Origin: Spirochaetaceae bacterium
GTDB taxonomy: Bacteria; Spirochaetota; Spirochaetia; Treponematales; Breznakiellaceae
Assembly (NCBI GenBank): GCA_031284295.1
Contig: JAITAE010000205.1
Span: 1 to 5,813 of the forward strand
Length of the DNA stretch: 5,813 nucleotides
Direction: 5' to 3'
A program made the translations under genes and the position numbers. Under the pieces are notes generated by a model. The model did not search any database. It saw nothing but the letters and a program-made list of their open reading frames with translations, and was not told the DNA's origin. Each line of letters opens with the position of its first letter. Position 1 is the stretch's first letter. Shown here piece by piece: positions 1-5,607 of the stretch.

Positions 1-272
1 TTACCATGCTTGATAAATTCGCTCAAGAATCAAATCTAAAAAAGATAGATTTTATAAAATCAGATATTGAAGGCGCGGAACGTGAGATGCTTGCCGGTGC
101 GCGCGGCGTGTTAAAAGAATTCGCGCCCAAGTTGGCGTTATACACATACCATCTTCCAGATGACCCGGAAGTAATGGAAAGTTTAATACTGGAGGCCAAT
201 CCCGCTTACAAGGTAAAGCATATAAGCAAAAAACTCTTTGCCGCTGTGCCGTCCCGCAGGCGCGTGTTTTGA
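1..272 (+). CDS. FkbM-family methyltransferase, C-terminal part (5' end outside window)
   Basis: The frame is open to the left edge (first full codon at 3) and stops with TGA at 270-272, leaving about 89 C-terminal residues. The visible part begins TMLDKF and then has IDFIKSDIEGAE (about residues 15-26), the acidic DIEGAE block typical of FkbM-type SAM-dependent methyltransferases. It is followed by a GA..VL..F.PKLALYTYH segment and a DDPE turn, as in the last strands and helices of that fold. Family members usually O-methylate sugars or polyketides and often sit in glycan or flagellar-glycosylation loci; the substrate cannot be told here. The SAM-binding N-terminal half lies upstream and is not seen. 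The first 60 bases are markedly AT-rich compared with the rest, which may hint at a horizontally acquired glycan locus. The ATG at 6 is an internal methionine, not a start. Family assignment is good, function only general. Confidence 0.8.
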   Translation, partial: TMLDKFAQESNLKKIDFIKSDIEGAEREMLAGARGVLKEFAPKLALYTYHLPDDPEVMESLILEANPAYKVKHISKKLFAAVPSRRRVF

Positions 273-281
273 ACCTATCTG

Positions 282-326
282 TCTACCGGCGTATTCAAAA
301 AGCCTTGGCAAATTGGAGTGGCTATG
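282..326 (+). repeat. short dispersed repeat, copy A
   Basis: Bases 282-295 (tctaccggcgtatt) are identical to the reverse complement of 5227-5240. By eye, an ungapped alignment of 45 bases gives about 30 matches, ending at an ATG in both copies. In the same frame both read S-T-G-V-F-K followed by a basic/aromatic stretch and then G-x-x-M. Copy A lies just after the FkbM stop. A 14-base match can occur by chance in a window this long, so a repeat family is only suggested. Confidence 0.35.
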
Positions 327-341
327 ATTAAGCTGGACCCG

Positions 342-374
342 TGTCAACAGCGTTGGCTGCCAACTCTGTTGACA
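342..374. repeat. interrupted inverted repeat (hairpin or operator)
   Basis: TGTCAACAG (342-350) is exactly complementary to CTGTTGACA (366-374). Inside it, GTTGG (352-356) pairs with CCAAC (360-364) around a CTG loop, with one mismatched pair between the two helices. This gives 14 pairs in 33 bases. It lies about 70 bases after the FkbM stop, so it could end that transcript. However, the bases after it (tatcattgttta) are not a clean U run, so it is a poor intrinsic terminator. A palindromic operator is the alternative. Confidence 0.55.
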
Positions 375-449
375 TATCATTGTTTATATTCACATTCGCA
401 TAAATACCCTGTTCCTTATGGTTGAAAGATAGTATATCGCGTCGTTTTT

Positions 450-478
450 TTGTCAAACGGTTTTTGGCGAATTGTGAT
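450..478 (+). promoter_or_regulatory. candidate promoter of the peptidase operon
   Basis: TTGTCA (450-455, five of six to the sigma-70 -35 consensus) is followed after exactly 17 bases by TGTGAT (473-478, four of six to the -10). Transcription would start near 485, where the structured leader begins, leaving an untranslated leader of about 140 bases before the GTG at 625. The -10 is mediocre, so this is a tentative call. Confidence 0.4.
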
Positions 479-484
479 TAACAA

Positions 485-597
485 AGTGATAAGTTTACCT
501 CCAAGGCTAACGAGAGAGCCATAAGCTACGGTGAGCCGATCACTCCTCGGATAAGATAGGGGCCGCCTGCCGGACAGTTGTTATGCCGGCGGGCGGC
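485..597 (+). promoter_or_regulatory. structured leader of unknown class before the peptidase operon
   Basis: Several helices can be drawn. AGTGAT (485-490) pairs with ATCACT (539-544). GGCT (505-508) pairs with AGCC (517-520). CCGA (536-539) pairs with TCGG (547-550), which competes with the first helix and would allow switching. A 12-pair hairpin joins GCCGCCTGCCGG (562-573) to CCGGCGGGCGGC (586-597) with one U-G pair and a 12-base loop; it ends 13 bases before the GGAGG. No U run follows, so the last hairpin is not a terminator; it could affect access to the ribosome-binding site. I do not recognise a known riboswitch consensus (T-box, SAM-I, TPP, cobalamin, lysine, glycine, guanidine or c-di-GMP) in it. 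Confidence 0.4.
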
Positions 598-610
598 GTG
601 TATAATAAAA

Positions 611-615
611 GGAGG
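611..615 (+). promoter_or_regulatory. ribosome-binding site fixing the GTG start at 625
   Basis: AAAAGGAGG ends at 615 and is followed after 9 bases by GTG at 625-627. This strong Shine-Dalgarno site decides for the GTG start over the upstream in-frame ATG at 583, which sits inside the loop of the 562-597 hairpin and has no ribosome-binding site. Confidence 0.85.
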
Positions 616-624
616 ATTATCATT

Positions 625-1863
625 GTGGAACGTGAGATTTTTGAATTTATTGACGGATGCGAAGATATCGCCGTTCAACTACAGACGGAACTGACCGGAC
701 GCCCCGCAATTTCGCCGGCTTCGGGCGGCGAAGGGGAACTGGACAAGTGCGAATTTTTGGAACGCTGGCTCATGGAACAGGGAATAAGCGGCCTGAAACG
801 GTACGACGCTCCCGACCCGCGAGCAAAGGGCGGCGTTCGGCCCAACCTGACGGTCACGGTAAACGGAAAGGACGGCGGCGCGCTGCCATGCCTTTGGATA
901 GTAAGCCATCTTGACGTTGTGCCCGTGGGCGAACTTTCCCTATGGGACAGCGATCCGTGGGTTGCCGTCAAAAAAGACGGCAGGTTGACAGGACGCGGCG
1001 TCGAGGACAACCAGCAAGGGTTGGTTTCGTCCGTGCTGGCCGCCTTTGCCTTCGTCAAACTAAAACGACAGCCCGAACGCACGTTAAAGCTGCTGTTTGC
1101 GGCGGATGAGGAGTGCGGCAGCGCTTTTGGCATAGATTGGCTGTTAAAAAACCATCGCCGCTTATTCAAACCGGGCGACCTTGTGCTGATACCTGACGGC
1201 GGAGACCCTGCCGGGGAGACAATAGAAATAGCCGAAAAGAATCAGATGTGGCTCAAGGCGCATACCAGGGGAAAGCAGGCGCACGCTTCCCGCCCGGAGC
1301 AGGGGCGTAACGCCTGCCTCGCCGGCGCCGACCTCGCGCTCAGGCTGAGAAGCGGACTGATGAAAAAGTTTTCAGCCCGCGACACCCTGTTTGAACCGGA
1401 CTATACCACGGTAGAACCCACCAAAAGAGAAGCGAATGTGCCCAACATCAACACGATTCCGGGGGATGATGTGTTTTACATGGATATACGGGCGCTGCCA
1501 TGCTACCCAGTCAACGAGATTTTGGAGGAGGCGCGGCGCATCGGACTTGGTATCGAACAGCAATACAGCGTACAGGTGGAACTGACGCTTATACAAAGCA
1601 TGGAATCAAAGCCGACCCCAAAGTCTTCCCCTATCGTAAAGATGCTTTCCGCCGCGTGTAAGCAGGTACTCGGGGTGGAAACGCGTCCGGTGGGGATTGG
1701 CGGCGGCACCGTCGGCGCCTTCCTGCGTAACGAAGGCCTCGATGCCGTTGTCTGGAGCCGCATGGACAGCACGGCCCACCAACCCAACGAGTACTGTCTT
1801 ATAGAAAACCTGCTGAGTGACGCAAAGGTTATGGCTTGCATGGCGGCGACGGCGTCTGAATGA
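625..1863 (+). CDS. M20-family zinc metallo-hydrolase (PRK13983-type peptidase)
   Basis: A 412-residue cytoplasmic metallo-hydrolase of the ArgE/DapE/CPG2 superfamily, expected to cleave an amide or peptide bond with two active-site metals; the substrate is not assigned. Seen in order (numbering from GTG): SPASGGEGELDK near 30-41; RPN near 72-74; SHLDVVP with metal-ligand His95 and Asp97; GRGVEDNQQG with bridging Asp128; DEECGS with catalytic Glu162 and ligand Glu163; PDGGDP with Asp191; AEKNQMWLK; GKQAHASRPEQGRNA with His220 at the start of the dimerisation lid; NVPNINTIPG; GIGGGT; and STAHQPNEYC with the last ligand His385. All canonical ligands are present and the length is normal (about 400). 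The GGEGELDK, NTIPG.DVFY and TAHQPNEY blocks point to the PRK13983 group, as I recall it, rather than true DapE or ArgE. No signal peptide is visible. The stop overlaps the peptidase T start by ATGA. Confidence 0.9.
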   Translation: MEREIFEFIDGCEDIAVQLQTELTGRPAISPASGGEGELDKCEFLERWLMEQGISGLKRYDAPDPRAKGGVRPNLTVTVNGKDGGALPCLWIVSHLDVVPVGELSLWDSDPWVAVKKDGRLTGRGVEDNQQGLVSSVLAAFAFVKLKRQPERTLKLLFAADEECGSAFGIDWLLKNHRRLFKPGDLVLIPDGGDPAGETIEIAEKNQMWLKAHTRGKQAHASRPEQGRNACLAGADLALRLRSGLMKKFSARDTLFEPDYTTVEPTKREANVPNINTIPGDDVFYMDIRALPCYPVNEILEEARRIGLGIEQQYSVQVELTLIQSMESKPTPKSSPIVKMLSAACKQVLGVETRPVGIGGGTVGAFLRNEGLDAVVWSRMDSTAHQPNEYCLIENLLSDAKVMACMAATASE

Positions 1864-3122
1864 ATACAAAAAACGATGAACGGCGCGGGCTGCTGGTGAG
1901 CGGAGCTGAGGAAGCGGCGCTCAGGGACGCGCTGCTTGAACGCTTTGTCCGCTACGCAAAAATCTGGACAACGAGCGATCCTGACTGCGCGGAAACGCCT
2001 ACGACCGCCGGGCAGTGGGAACTGGCGCGTATGTTACAGGCGGAGCTTGCCGCGCTCGGGATAGAGGCGGAATTGACAGAACACTGCTACCTGGTAGCGC
2101 GCATACCTTCCAACCTGCCGCCGGAATATCCCGTTCCGGAAACAACCGGTTTTCTGGCCCATCTGGACATATCTCCCGACGCGCCGGGAAAGGACGTAAA
2201 ACCCCGCGTCATAAACAATTACGACGGCAGGCCGATAGTTTTGCGGGATGGCGTAACGATTCAGCCGCCGGCGGACGCGGTGGGAAAGACAATTGTACAC
2301 TCAGACGGCTCTACGCTGCTCGGCGCGGACGACAAAGCCGGTATCGCGGCCATTGTCTGTGCCGCCGCCTTCCTTGTGTCCCGCGAGGACATAAAACACG
2401 GGCCGCTCGAATTGATATTCACGCCCGACGAAGAGACGGGCAAGGGCCTGCCCGAATTCCCGCGCGAAAAGGTAAACGCGACGGTATGCTTCACGCTGGA
2501 CGGAGGGGCGGGGGGCGAGCTTGAAATCGAATGTTTCAACGCTTACGGCGTTGACGTAACTTTTTCAGGCAACGCGATACACCCAGGATCGGCGCGCGGG
2601 ATTCTGGTTAACGCCGCGCTGATGGCGGCCCACTTTGCCGTCATGCTGCCCAGGACGGAGAGCCCCGAAGCTACGGACGGCCGCTACGGTTTCTACTGCC
2701 TGATGGAAAGCTCAGGCGGTCAAGAAAGCGCGCGTCAAAAGATAATCGTCCGTGATTTTTCGCGTTCCGGTATGGAAAGGCGCATCGCGGCGCTGGAAAG
2801 CTTTGCCCGCGCGGTGGAGGCCGCCTTTCCGGGCGGCAAGGTTACCGTTGACGCGAAGCCGACTTACCACAATATGCGGGAAGCGATAGAAGCCCGCCCC
2901 GAAGTAAAGGCTCGGCTGGAGGATGCGGCAAGAAGGGCGGGCATCGATTTCCGGTTCAAGCCGATACGCGGCGGCACGGACGGCGCACGCCTTGCCGAAC
3001 TGGGCATTCCCACCCCGAACATATTCACTGGAGGCCGTAATTTTCACAGCCGCTCCGAATGGCTTCTGCTGGAAGATCTGCTGGACGCCTGCCGCCTGAC
3101 CATCGAGTTGGCCGCCTGGTGA
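1860..3122 (+). CDS. pepT: peptidase T (tripeptide aminopeptidase, M20B)
   Basis: Peptidase T removes the N-terminal residue from tripeptides in the cytoplasm using two zinc ions. The 420-residue product follows E. coli PepT closely. It shows FLAHLDISPD (ligand His101, catalytic Asp103; E. coli has HVDTSPD), GADDKAGIA (bridging Asp157), FTPDEETGKG (Glu191 base, Glu192 ligand), TLDGG (Asp214), ECFNAYG, GNAIHPGSARG (His241, lid domain), a Y-N-M-R-type YHNMRE block near 336-341, PIRGGTDGARL near 368-378, and NIFTGGRNFHSRSE with ligand His396. E. coli PepT has 408 residues; the extra length is mostly about 24 residues at the N-terminus before LLERFVRYAK. The start at ATG 1860 is chosen because it forms an ATGA overlap with the upstream stop. 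No Shine-Dalgarno site is visible, so translation probably depends on coupling to the upstream gene. The pair looks like a peptide-scavenging operon ended by the terminator at 3237-3275. Confidence 0.95.
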   Translation: MNTKNDERRGLLVSGAEEAALRDALLERFVRYAKIWTTSDPDCAETPTTAGQWELARMLQAELAALGIEAELTEHCYLVARIPSNLPPEYPVPETTGFLAHLDISPDAPGKDVKPRVINNYDGRPIVLRDGVTIQPPADAVGKTIVHSDGSTLLGADDKAGIAAIVCAAAFLVSREDIKHGPLELIFTPDEETGKGLPEFPREKVNATVCFTLDGGAGGELEIECFNAYGVDVTFSGNAIHPGSARGILVNAALMAAHFAVMLPRTESPEATDGRYGFYCLMESSGGQESARQKIIVRDFSRSGMERRIAALESFARAVEAAFPGGKVTVDAKPTYHNMREAIEARPEVKARLEDAARRAGIDFRFKPIRGGTDGARLAELGIPTPNIFTGGRNFHSRSEWLLLEDLLDACRLTIELAAW

Positions 3123-3187
3123 GTTTGCGCACAAACTCCATGTATGGTAAAAATCATTGAATACTGTGCGAAAAACATGGACAATTA

Positions 3188-3220
3188 CCGCCGGCAGTGT
3201 ATATAAAATCCCGCCGGCGG
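3188..3220. repeat. 8-bp inverted repeat in the convergent gap
   Basis: CCGCCGGC (3188-3195) is exactly complementary to GCCGGCGG (3213-3220), separated by 17 AT-rich bases. It lies between the pepT stop and the main terminator. It may help protect the pepT mRNA 3' end or be a small dispersed GC-rich palindrome; similar CCGGCGGGCGGC words occur at 586-597. Confidence 0.45.
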
Positions 3221-3236
3221 GGTGAAGCCACGTATT

Positions 3237-3275
3237 AAAAAGCCCGTTCCAAAACATTTTGGAACGGGCTTTTTT
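3237..3275. terminator. bidirectional intrinsic terminator between pepT and pckG
   Basis: AAAAAGCCCGTTCC (3237-3250) is the exact complement of GGAACGGGCTTTTT (3261-3274), and the inner AAAA/TTTT (3251-3254 and 3257-3260) can extend the stem to 18 pairs. The GC core is followed by six T (3270-3275) on the plus strand and preceded by five A, giving U5 on the minus strand. It therefore serves both pepT, which ends 115 bases before it, and the convergent pckG, whose stop codon is 15 bases away. Confidence 0.93.
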
Positions 3276-3289
3276 AATGAGCGGGTAAA

Positions 3290-5131
3290 CTATCCGTTCA
3301 GGCGTTTTTCTATCGCGTCAAGCTCGGTTTTAAGCTCATCTGGCAGCCTGTCGCCGAATTTGGGGTAGTGGTTCTTGCGCACGTCGGCTATCTCTTTCTT
3401 CCAGCCGTCGATGTCTACGTGCAAAAGTTCCGCCATGCCGGCCTCGCTTACCCCGGCGGGGCGCTCTATCGCGTCCGGTGTCGGCAACGTGCCGATGGGC
3501 GTCTCGACAGACTTGCCCTTCCCGTCACAACGGTCAAAAATCCACGCCAGTACGCGGGAATTTTCGCCGTAGCCCGGCCAGATAAACTTGTCTTCGTCGT
3601 TTTTACGGAACCAGTTTACAAAGAATATTTTTGGCAGCTTGCCGGCAAAACCTTTTTCTTCCGCCGTCCTGCCTATCTTTATCCAGTGCTTAAAGTAGTC
3701 ACCCATGTTGTAGCCGCAGAACGGCAGCATCGCAAACGGGTCGCGGCGCACCTGCCCCACCTGATCGGAAATCACGGCAGCCGTTACCTCCGAGCCTACG
3801 ATTGACCCCATGAATACGCCGTGTATCCAGCTTTTGGACTGATTCACAAGCGGTATCGTTTTGGGGCGGCGTCCGCCAAACAGGAAAGCGCTTATCGGTA
3901 CGCCGGCGGGATCTTCCCACTCTTTCGCTATGCAGGGGCATTGTTTGGCAGGCGCGGTAAAACGGGCGTTGGGGTGGGCTATCTCCTCGCCCTTGGGACT
4001 CTTATCCGTCTGGGGGGCGGGCCTTTTGTTGCCTTTCCAATCGATGATTTCCTTACCGGGTGCGCCGTGCCCTATCTGCTCCCACCAAATATCGCCATCC
4101 TCCGTGAGGCCGCAGTTCGTAAATATCGTGTTTTTCTTGATCGACTCCATCGCGTTACGGTTTGATTCGTTGTTGGTGCCGGGCGCTACGCCAAAGAAGC
4201 CCGCTTCCGGGTTTATAGCGTACAGCCTGCCGTCCTTACCGAACTTCATCCACGCGATGTCGTCGCCCACGGTCTCAACTTTCCAGCCCGGCAGCGTGGG
4301 GATGAGCATAGCGAGGTTTGTCTTTCCGCAGGCGGATGGGAACGCGCCCGTGATATACTTCACCTCTCCCTTGGGGTTCGTGATTTTCAGTATCAGCATG
4401 TGTTCGGCGAGCCAGCCTTCATCGCGGGCAAGCACGGACGCTATGCGCAAGGCCAGACATTTCTTGCCGAGCAGCGCGTTTCCGCCGTAGCCTGAGCCGT
4501 AAGACCAGATCTCCCGCGTTTCGGGGAAGTGCGAGATGTACTTGTCCGACATCGGGGCGCAGGGCCATTTGCCGTTGTCCTTCTCTCCGGCGGCAAGCGG
4601 TTTGCCCACCGAATGGAAGCACGGCACAAAGAAGCCGTCCACGCCGAGCACATCCAGAACCTTAGTACCAACCCGCGCCATGATGTGCATATTTGCGACG
4701 ACATAGGGGCTGTCCGTAATCTGTACGCCGATTTTCGCTATATCCGAACCGACCGGCCCCATCGAGAACGGTATAACGTACATCACGCGTCCTTTCATCG
4801 AGCCTTTGTACAACGCGCTCATCGTCTTTTTAAGCTCAGACGGGTCTATCCAGTTGTTTGTAGGCCCCGCGTCGCCCTTGTTTTTGCTCGCAATATATGT
4901 GCGATCCTCCACCCGCGCCACATCGGACGGATCGGAGCGGAATAGAACGCTGCCCGGCCTTTTGTTTTTATCAAGAACCGTGGCGAGCCCCGCGTCAATC
5001 GTTATCTTGATCATCCGGTCATACTCAGCGGCGCTGCCATCGCATACTTCAACCGCGTCCGGGGCCATAAGCGCCTGCGCTTCCTCGACCCATTTTTTTA
5101 GTCCCGCGTGTTTTAATTCATTAACCTTCAT
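3290..5131 (-). CDS. pckG: phosphoenolpyruvate carboxykinase, GTP-dependent
   Basis: Interconverts oxaloacetate plus GTP with PEP, CO2 and GDP in the cytoplasm, feeding gluconeogenesis or, in many fermenting anaerobes, running toward oxaloacetate. The 613-residue length is normal for the GTP class. By comparison with rat cytosolic PEPCK: RVEDRT (Arg73, rat Arg87), [15 protein letters not shown] (Lys224, rat metal-ligand Lys244), AEHML (His244, rat His264), P-loop FPSACGKTN (264-272, with the GTP-class reactive Cys268), [10 protein letters not shown] (Asp291, rat metal-ligand Asp311), HPNARF (Arg390, rat Arg405), FGGRRP, lid region and DPFAM...GYN near 464-475, and guanine-site NWFRK...FIWPGYGEN. 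Phe508 and Phe516 match rat Phe517 and Phe525, while rat Phe530 is Tyr521 here, a conservative change. ATG at 5131 is chosen because GAGGAG lies 5 bases upstream; an in-frame upstream ATG (5203) falls in the promoter. It is convergent with pepT and apparently monocistronic. Confidence 0.97.
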   Translation of the reverse strand: MKVNELKHAGLKKWVEEAQALMAPDAVEVCDGSAAEYDRMIKITIDAGLATVLDKNKRPGSVLFRSDPSDVARVEDRTYIASKNKGDAGPTNNWIDPSELKKTMSALYKGSMKGRVMYVIPFSMGPVGSDIAKIGVQITDSPYVVANMHIMARVGTKVLDVLGVDGFFVPCFHSVGKPLAAGEKDNGKWPCAPMSDKYISHFPETREIWSYGSGYGGNALLGKKCLALRIASVLARDEGWLAEHMLILKITNPKGEVKYITGAFPSACGKTNLAMLIPTLPGWKVETVGDDIAWMKFGKDGRLYAINPEAGFFGVAPGTNNESNRNAMESIKKNTIFTNCGLTEDGDIWWEQIGHGAPGKEIIDWKGNKRPAPQTDKSPKGEEIAHPNARFTAPAKQCPCIAKEWEDPAGVPISAFLFGGRRPKTIPLVNQSKSWIHGVFMGSIVGSEVTAAVISDQVGQVRRDPFAMLPFCGYNMGDYFKHWIKIGRTAEEKGFAGKLPKIFFVNWFRKNDEDKFIWPGYGENSRVLAWIFDRCDGKGKSVETPIGTLPTPDAIERPAGVSEAGMAELLHVDIDGWKKEIADVRKNHYPKFGDRLPDELKTELDAIEKRLNG

Positions 5132-5136
5132 ACAAA

Positions 5137-5143
5137 CTCCTCT
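5137..5143 (-). promoter_or_regulatory. ribosome-binding site of pckG
   Basis: On the minus strand AGAGGAG ends 5 bases (TTTGT) before the ATG whose first base is 5131. It supports this start over the in-frame ATG 24 codons upstream. Confidence 0.85.
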
Positions 5144-5147
5144 TAAT

Positions 5148-5166
5148 AGCGGATTTATACCCCGCT
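5148..5166 (-). repeat. small hairpin at the 5' end of the pckG leader
   Basis: AGCGG and CCGCT (5162-5166 and 5148-5152) pair around a 9-base AT-rich loop. With the promoter proposed at 5175-5203, this hairpin would start within a few bases of the mRNA 5' end and stop just before the ribosome-binding site, a position typical of mRNA-stabilising 5' hairpins. Confidence 0.4.
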
Positions 5167-5174
5167 CATTACAA

Positions 5175-5203
5175 AGCATAGAAAAATTACGCCGCCATAT
5201 CAA
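5175..5203 (-). promoter_or_regulatory. candidate promoter of pckG
   Basis: Read on the minus strand, TTGATA (5203-5198, five of six to the -35) is followed after exactly 17 bases by TATGCT (5180-5175, four of six to the -10). The start point would be near 5168, giving a leader of about 37 bases. The -35 overlaps the end of repeat copy B and of the doubtful small ORF at 5187-5423. Confidence 0.5.
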
Positions 5204-5423
5204 GACCTAACCGCCTGAGCCGCTTAAATACGCCGGTAGATTCGTTCATTGTCCTTGCTATTTTCCAGGTCTTCAACGATCTTGATATGATTATGCTTCT
5301 TAATACAAAGGGGGCGCTTTTTTCCGCTACGTTAGCTGCCGGCATAGCGCCGCGAACCGGGCCGTGTTCACGCCGTAACGGAAAACGGCGGTGGAATTGC
5401 CGCCAGCCGCGCACCGCAATCAT
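5187..5423 (-). CDS. doubtful small ORF with helix-turn-helix-like tail
   Basis: A 78-codon frame starts at ATG 5423, preceded on the minus strand by GAGGTG with a 4-base gap, a strong ribosome-binding site. The N-terminal half is very arginine-rich and looks like translated GC-rich noncoding DNA. The C-terminal part, about residues 50-75 ([20 protein letters not shown] then RRLGLD), resembles the Fis-type recognition helix pattern (K.A..L..S..T..R.L..LGL) that ends many sigma-54-dependent regulators. It could be a remnant of such a gene, a genuine small DNA-binding protein, or chance. A second short frame, starting at ATG 5442 and ending at 5368 (24 residues), overlaps it. The pckG -35 lies at its 3' end. 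I do not recognise it as a named family. Confidence 0.25.
   Translation of the reverse strand: MIAVRGWRQFHRRFPLRREHGPVRGAMPAANVAEKSAPFVLRSIIISRSLKTWKIARTMNESTGVFKRLRRLGLDMAA
5196..5240 (-). repeat. short dispersed repeat, copy B
   Basis: The reverse-strand partner of the sequence at 282-326. The 14-base core is at 5227-5240, with weaker similarity down to 5196. On this strand the shared frame reads [15 protein letters not shown], compared with STGVFKKPWQIGVAM in copy A. It lies between pckG and the activase gene and contributes the -35 of the proposed pckG promoter. Confidence 0.35.
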
Positions 5424-5607
5424 TATTCACCTCACCATTCATGCACGCAAGAGCATATTTGTTTGATAAAGCGGCGCGGTGTAGCCGAATAAGCGGCGTA
5501 GCCGGTTATTTCCAGAGTTTGCCGCAGACGGCGCGAAGGCTCATTCCATCATCAGTACGGAGGCAGGGATCGTTCACGGCGCTACGCGAACCGGCGCCCG
5601 GCGCGTT
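5204..5607. other. GC-rich intergenic region with short repeats
   Basis: Apart from the doubtful ORF no gene is recognised. Direct imperfect repeats occur at 5469-5487 and 5491-5504 (AAGCGGCG, then GTAGCCG or TAGCCG). The 10-mer CGCGAACCGG occurs at 5351-5360 and 5585-5594. CGCCGT (5371-5376) pairs with ACGGCG (5385-5390). GGCGC (5578-5582) pairs with GCGCC (5594-5598). The last pair sits just after the activase stop but is weak and lacks a U run, so no clear terminator was found for that gene. Confidence 0.5.

Larger units (their letters stand above)
273..624. other. intergenic region upstream of the peptidase operon
   Basis: This 352-base stretch holds no convincing gene. It contains, in order, a short sequence related to one at 5196-5240, an interrupted hairpin (342-374), an AT-rich part with T runs (444-451, 461-465), a candidate promoter (450-478), several predicted hairpins (485-597) and the ribosome-binding site of the next gene. 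The frame of the FkbM gene stays open past its TGA stop for about 50 further codons, to TGA at 423-425, but there is no start signal for it. Confidence 0.6.

Noticed and set aside
183..380. Minus-strand 65-codon frame over the FkbM 3' end
   Set aside because: Overlaps a recognised coding end, has no family features and no ribosome-binding site.
369..406. TTGACA at 369 as a -35 element
   Set aside because: No -10 at acceptable spacing (acattc at 17 bases; TATATT only 10 bases away). The word is explained by the right arm of the 342-374 palindrome.
431..456. Minus-strand TTGACA (456-451) with TATACT (436-431) as a promoter
   Set aside because: Spacing is only 14 bases and no minus-strand gene follows.
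578..606. TTGTTA-17-TATAAT as promoter of the M20 gene
   Set aside because: The -10 is perfect, but the start point would be near 613, inside the GGAGG, leaving about 12 bases of leader and a broken ribosome-binding site. Kept only as a weak alternative.
583..624. Upstream ATG at 583 as start of the M20 hydrolase
   Set aside because: It lies in the loop of the 562-597 hairpin, has no ribosome-binding site and adds a non-conserved MPAGGVYNKRR segment. GTG 625 has GGAGG at 9 bases.
675..1169. Long minus-strand frame inside the M20 hydrolase
   Set aside because: Antisense shadow of a well-conserved gene in GC-rich DNA; serine/proline-rich with no recognisable domain.
3861..4490. 209-codon plus-strand frame opposite pckG
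   Set aside because: Shadow of pckG, whose motifs run unbroken on the other strand.
5132..5203. 24-residue N-terminal extension of pckG from ATG 5203
   Set aside because: Covers the candidate promoter and ribosome-binding site and is not like PEPCK N-termini; ATG 5131 has a good Shine-Dalgarno site.
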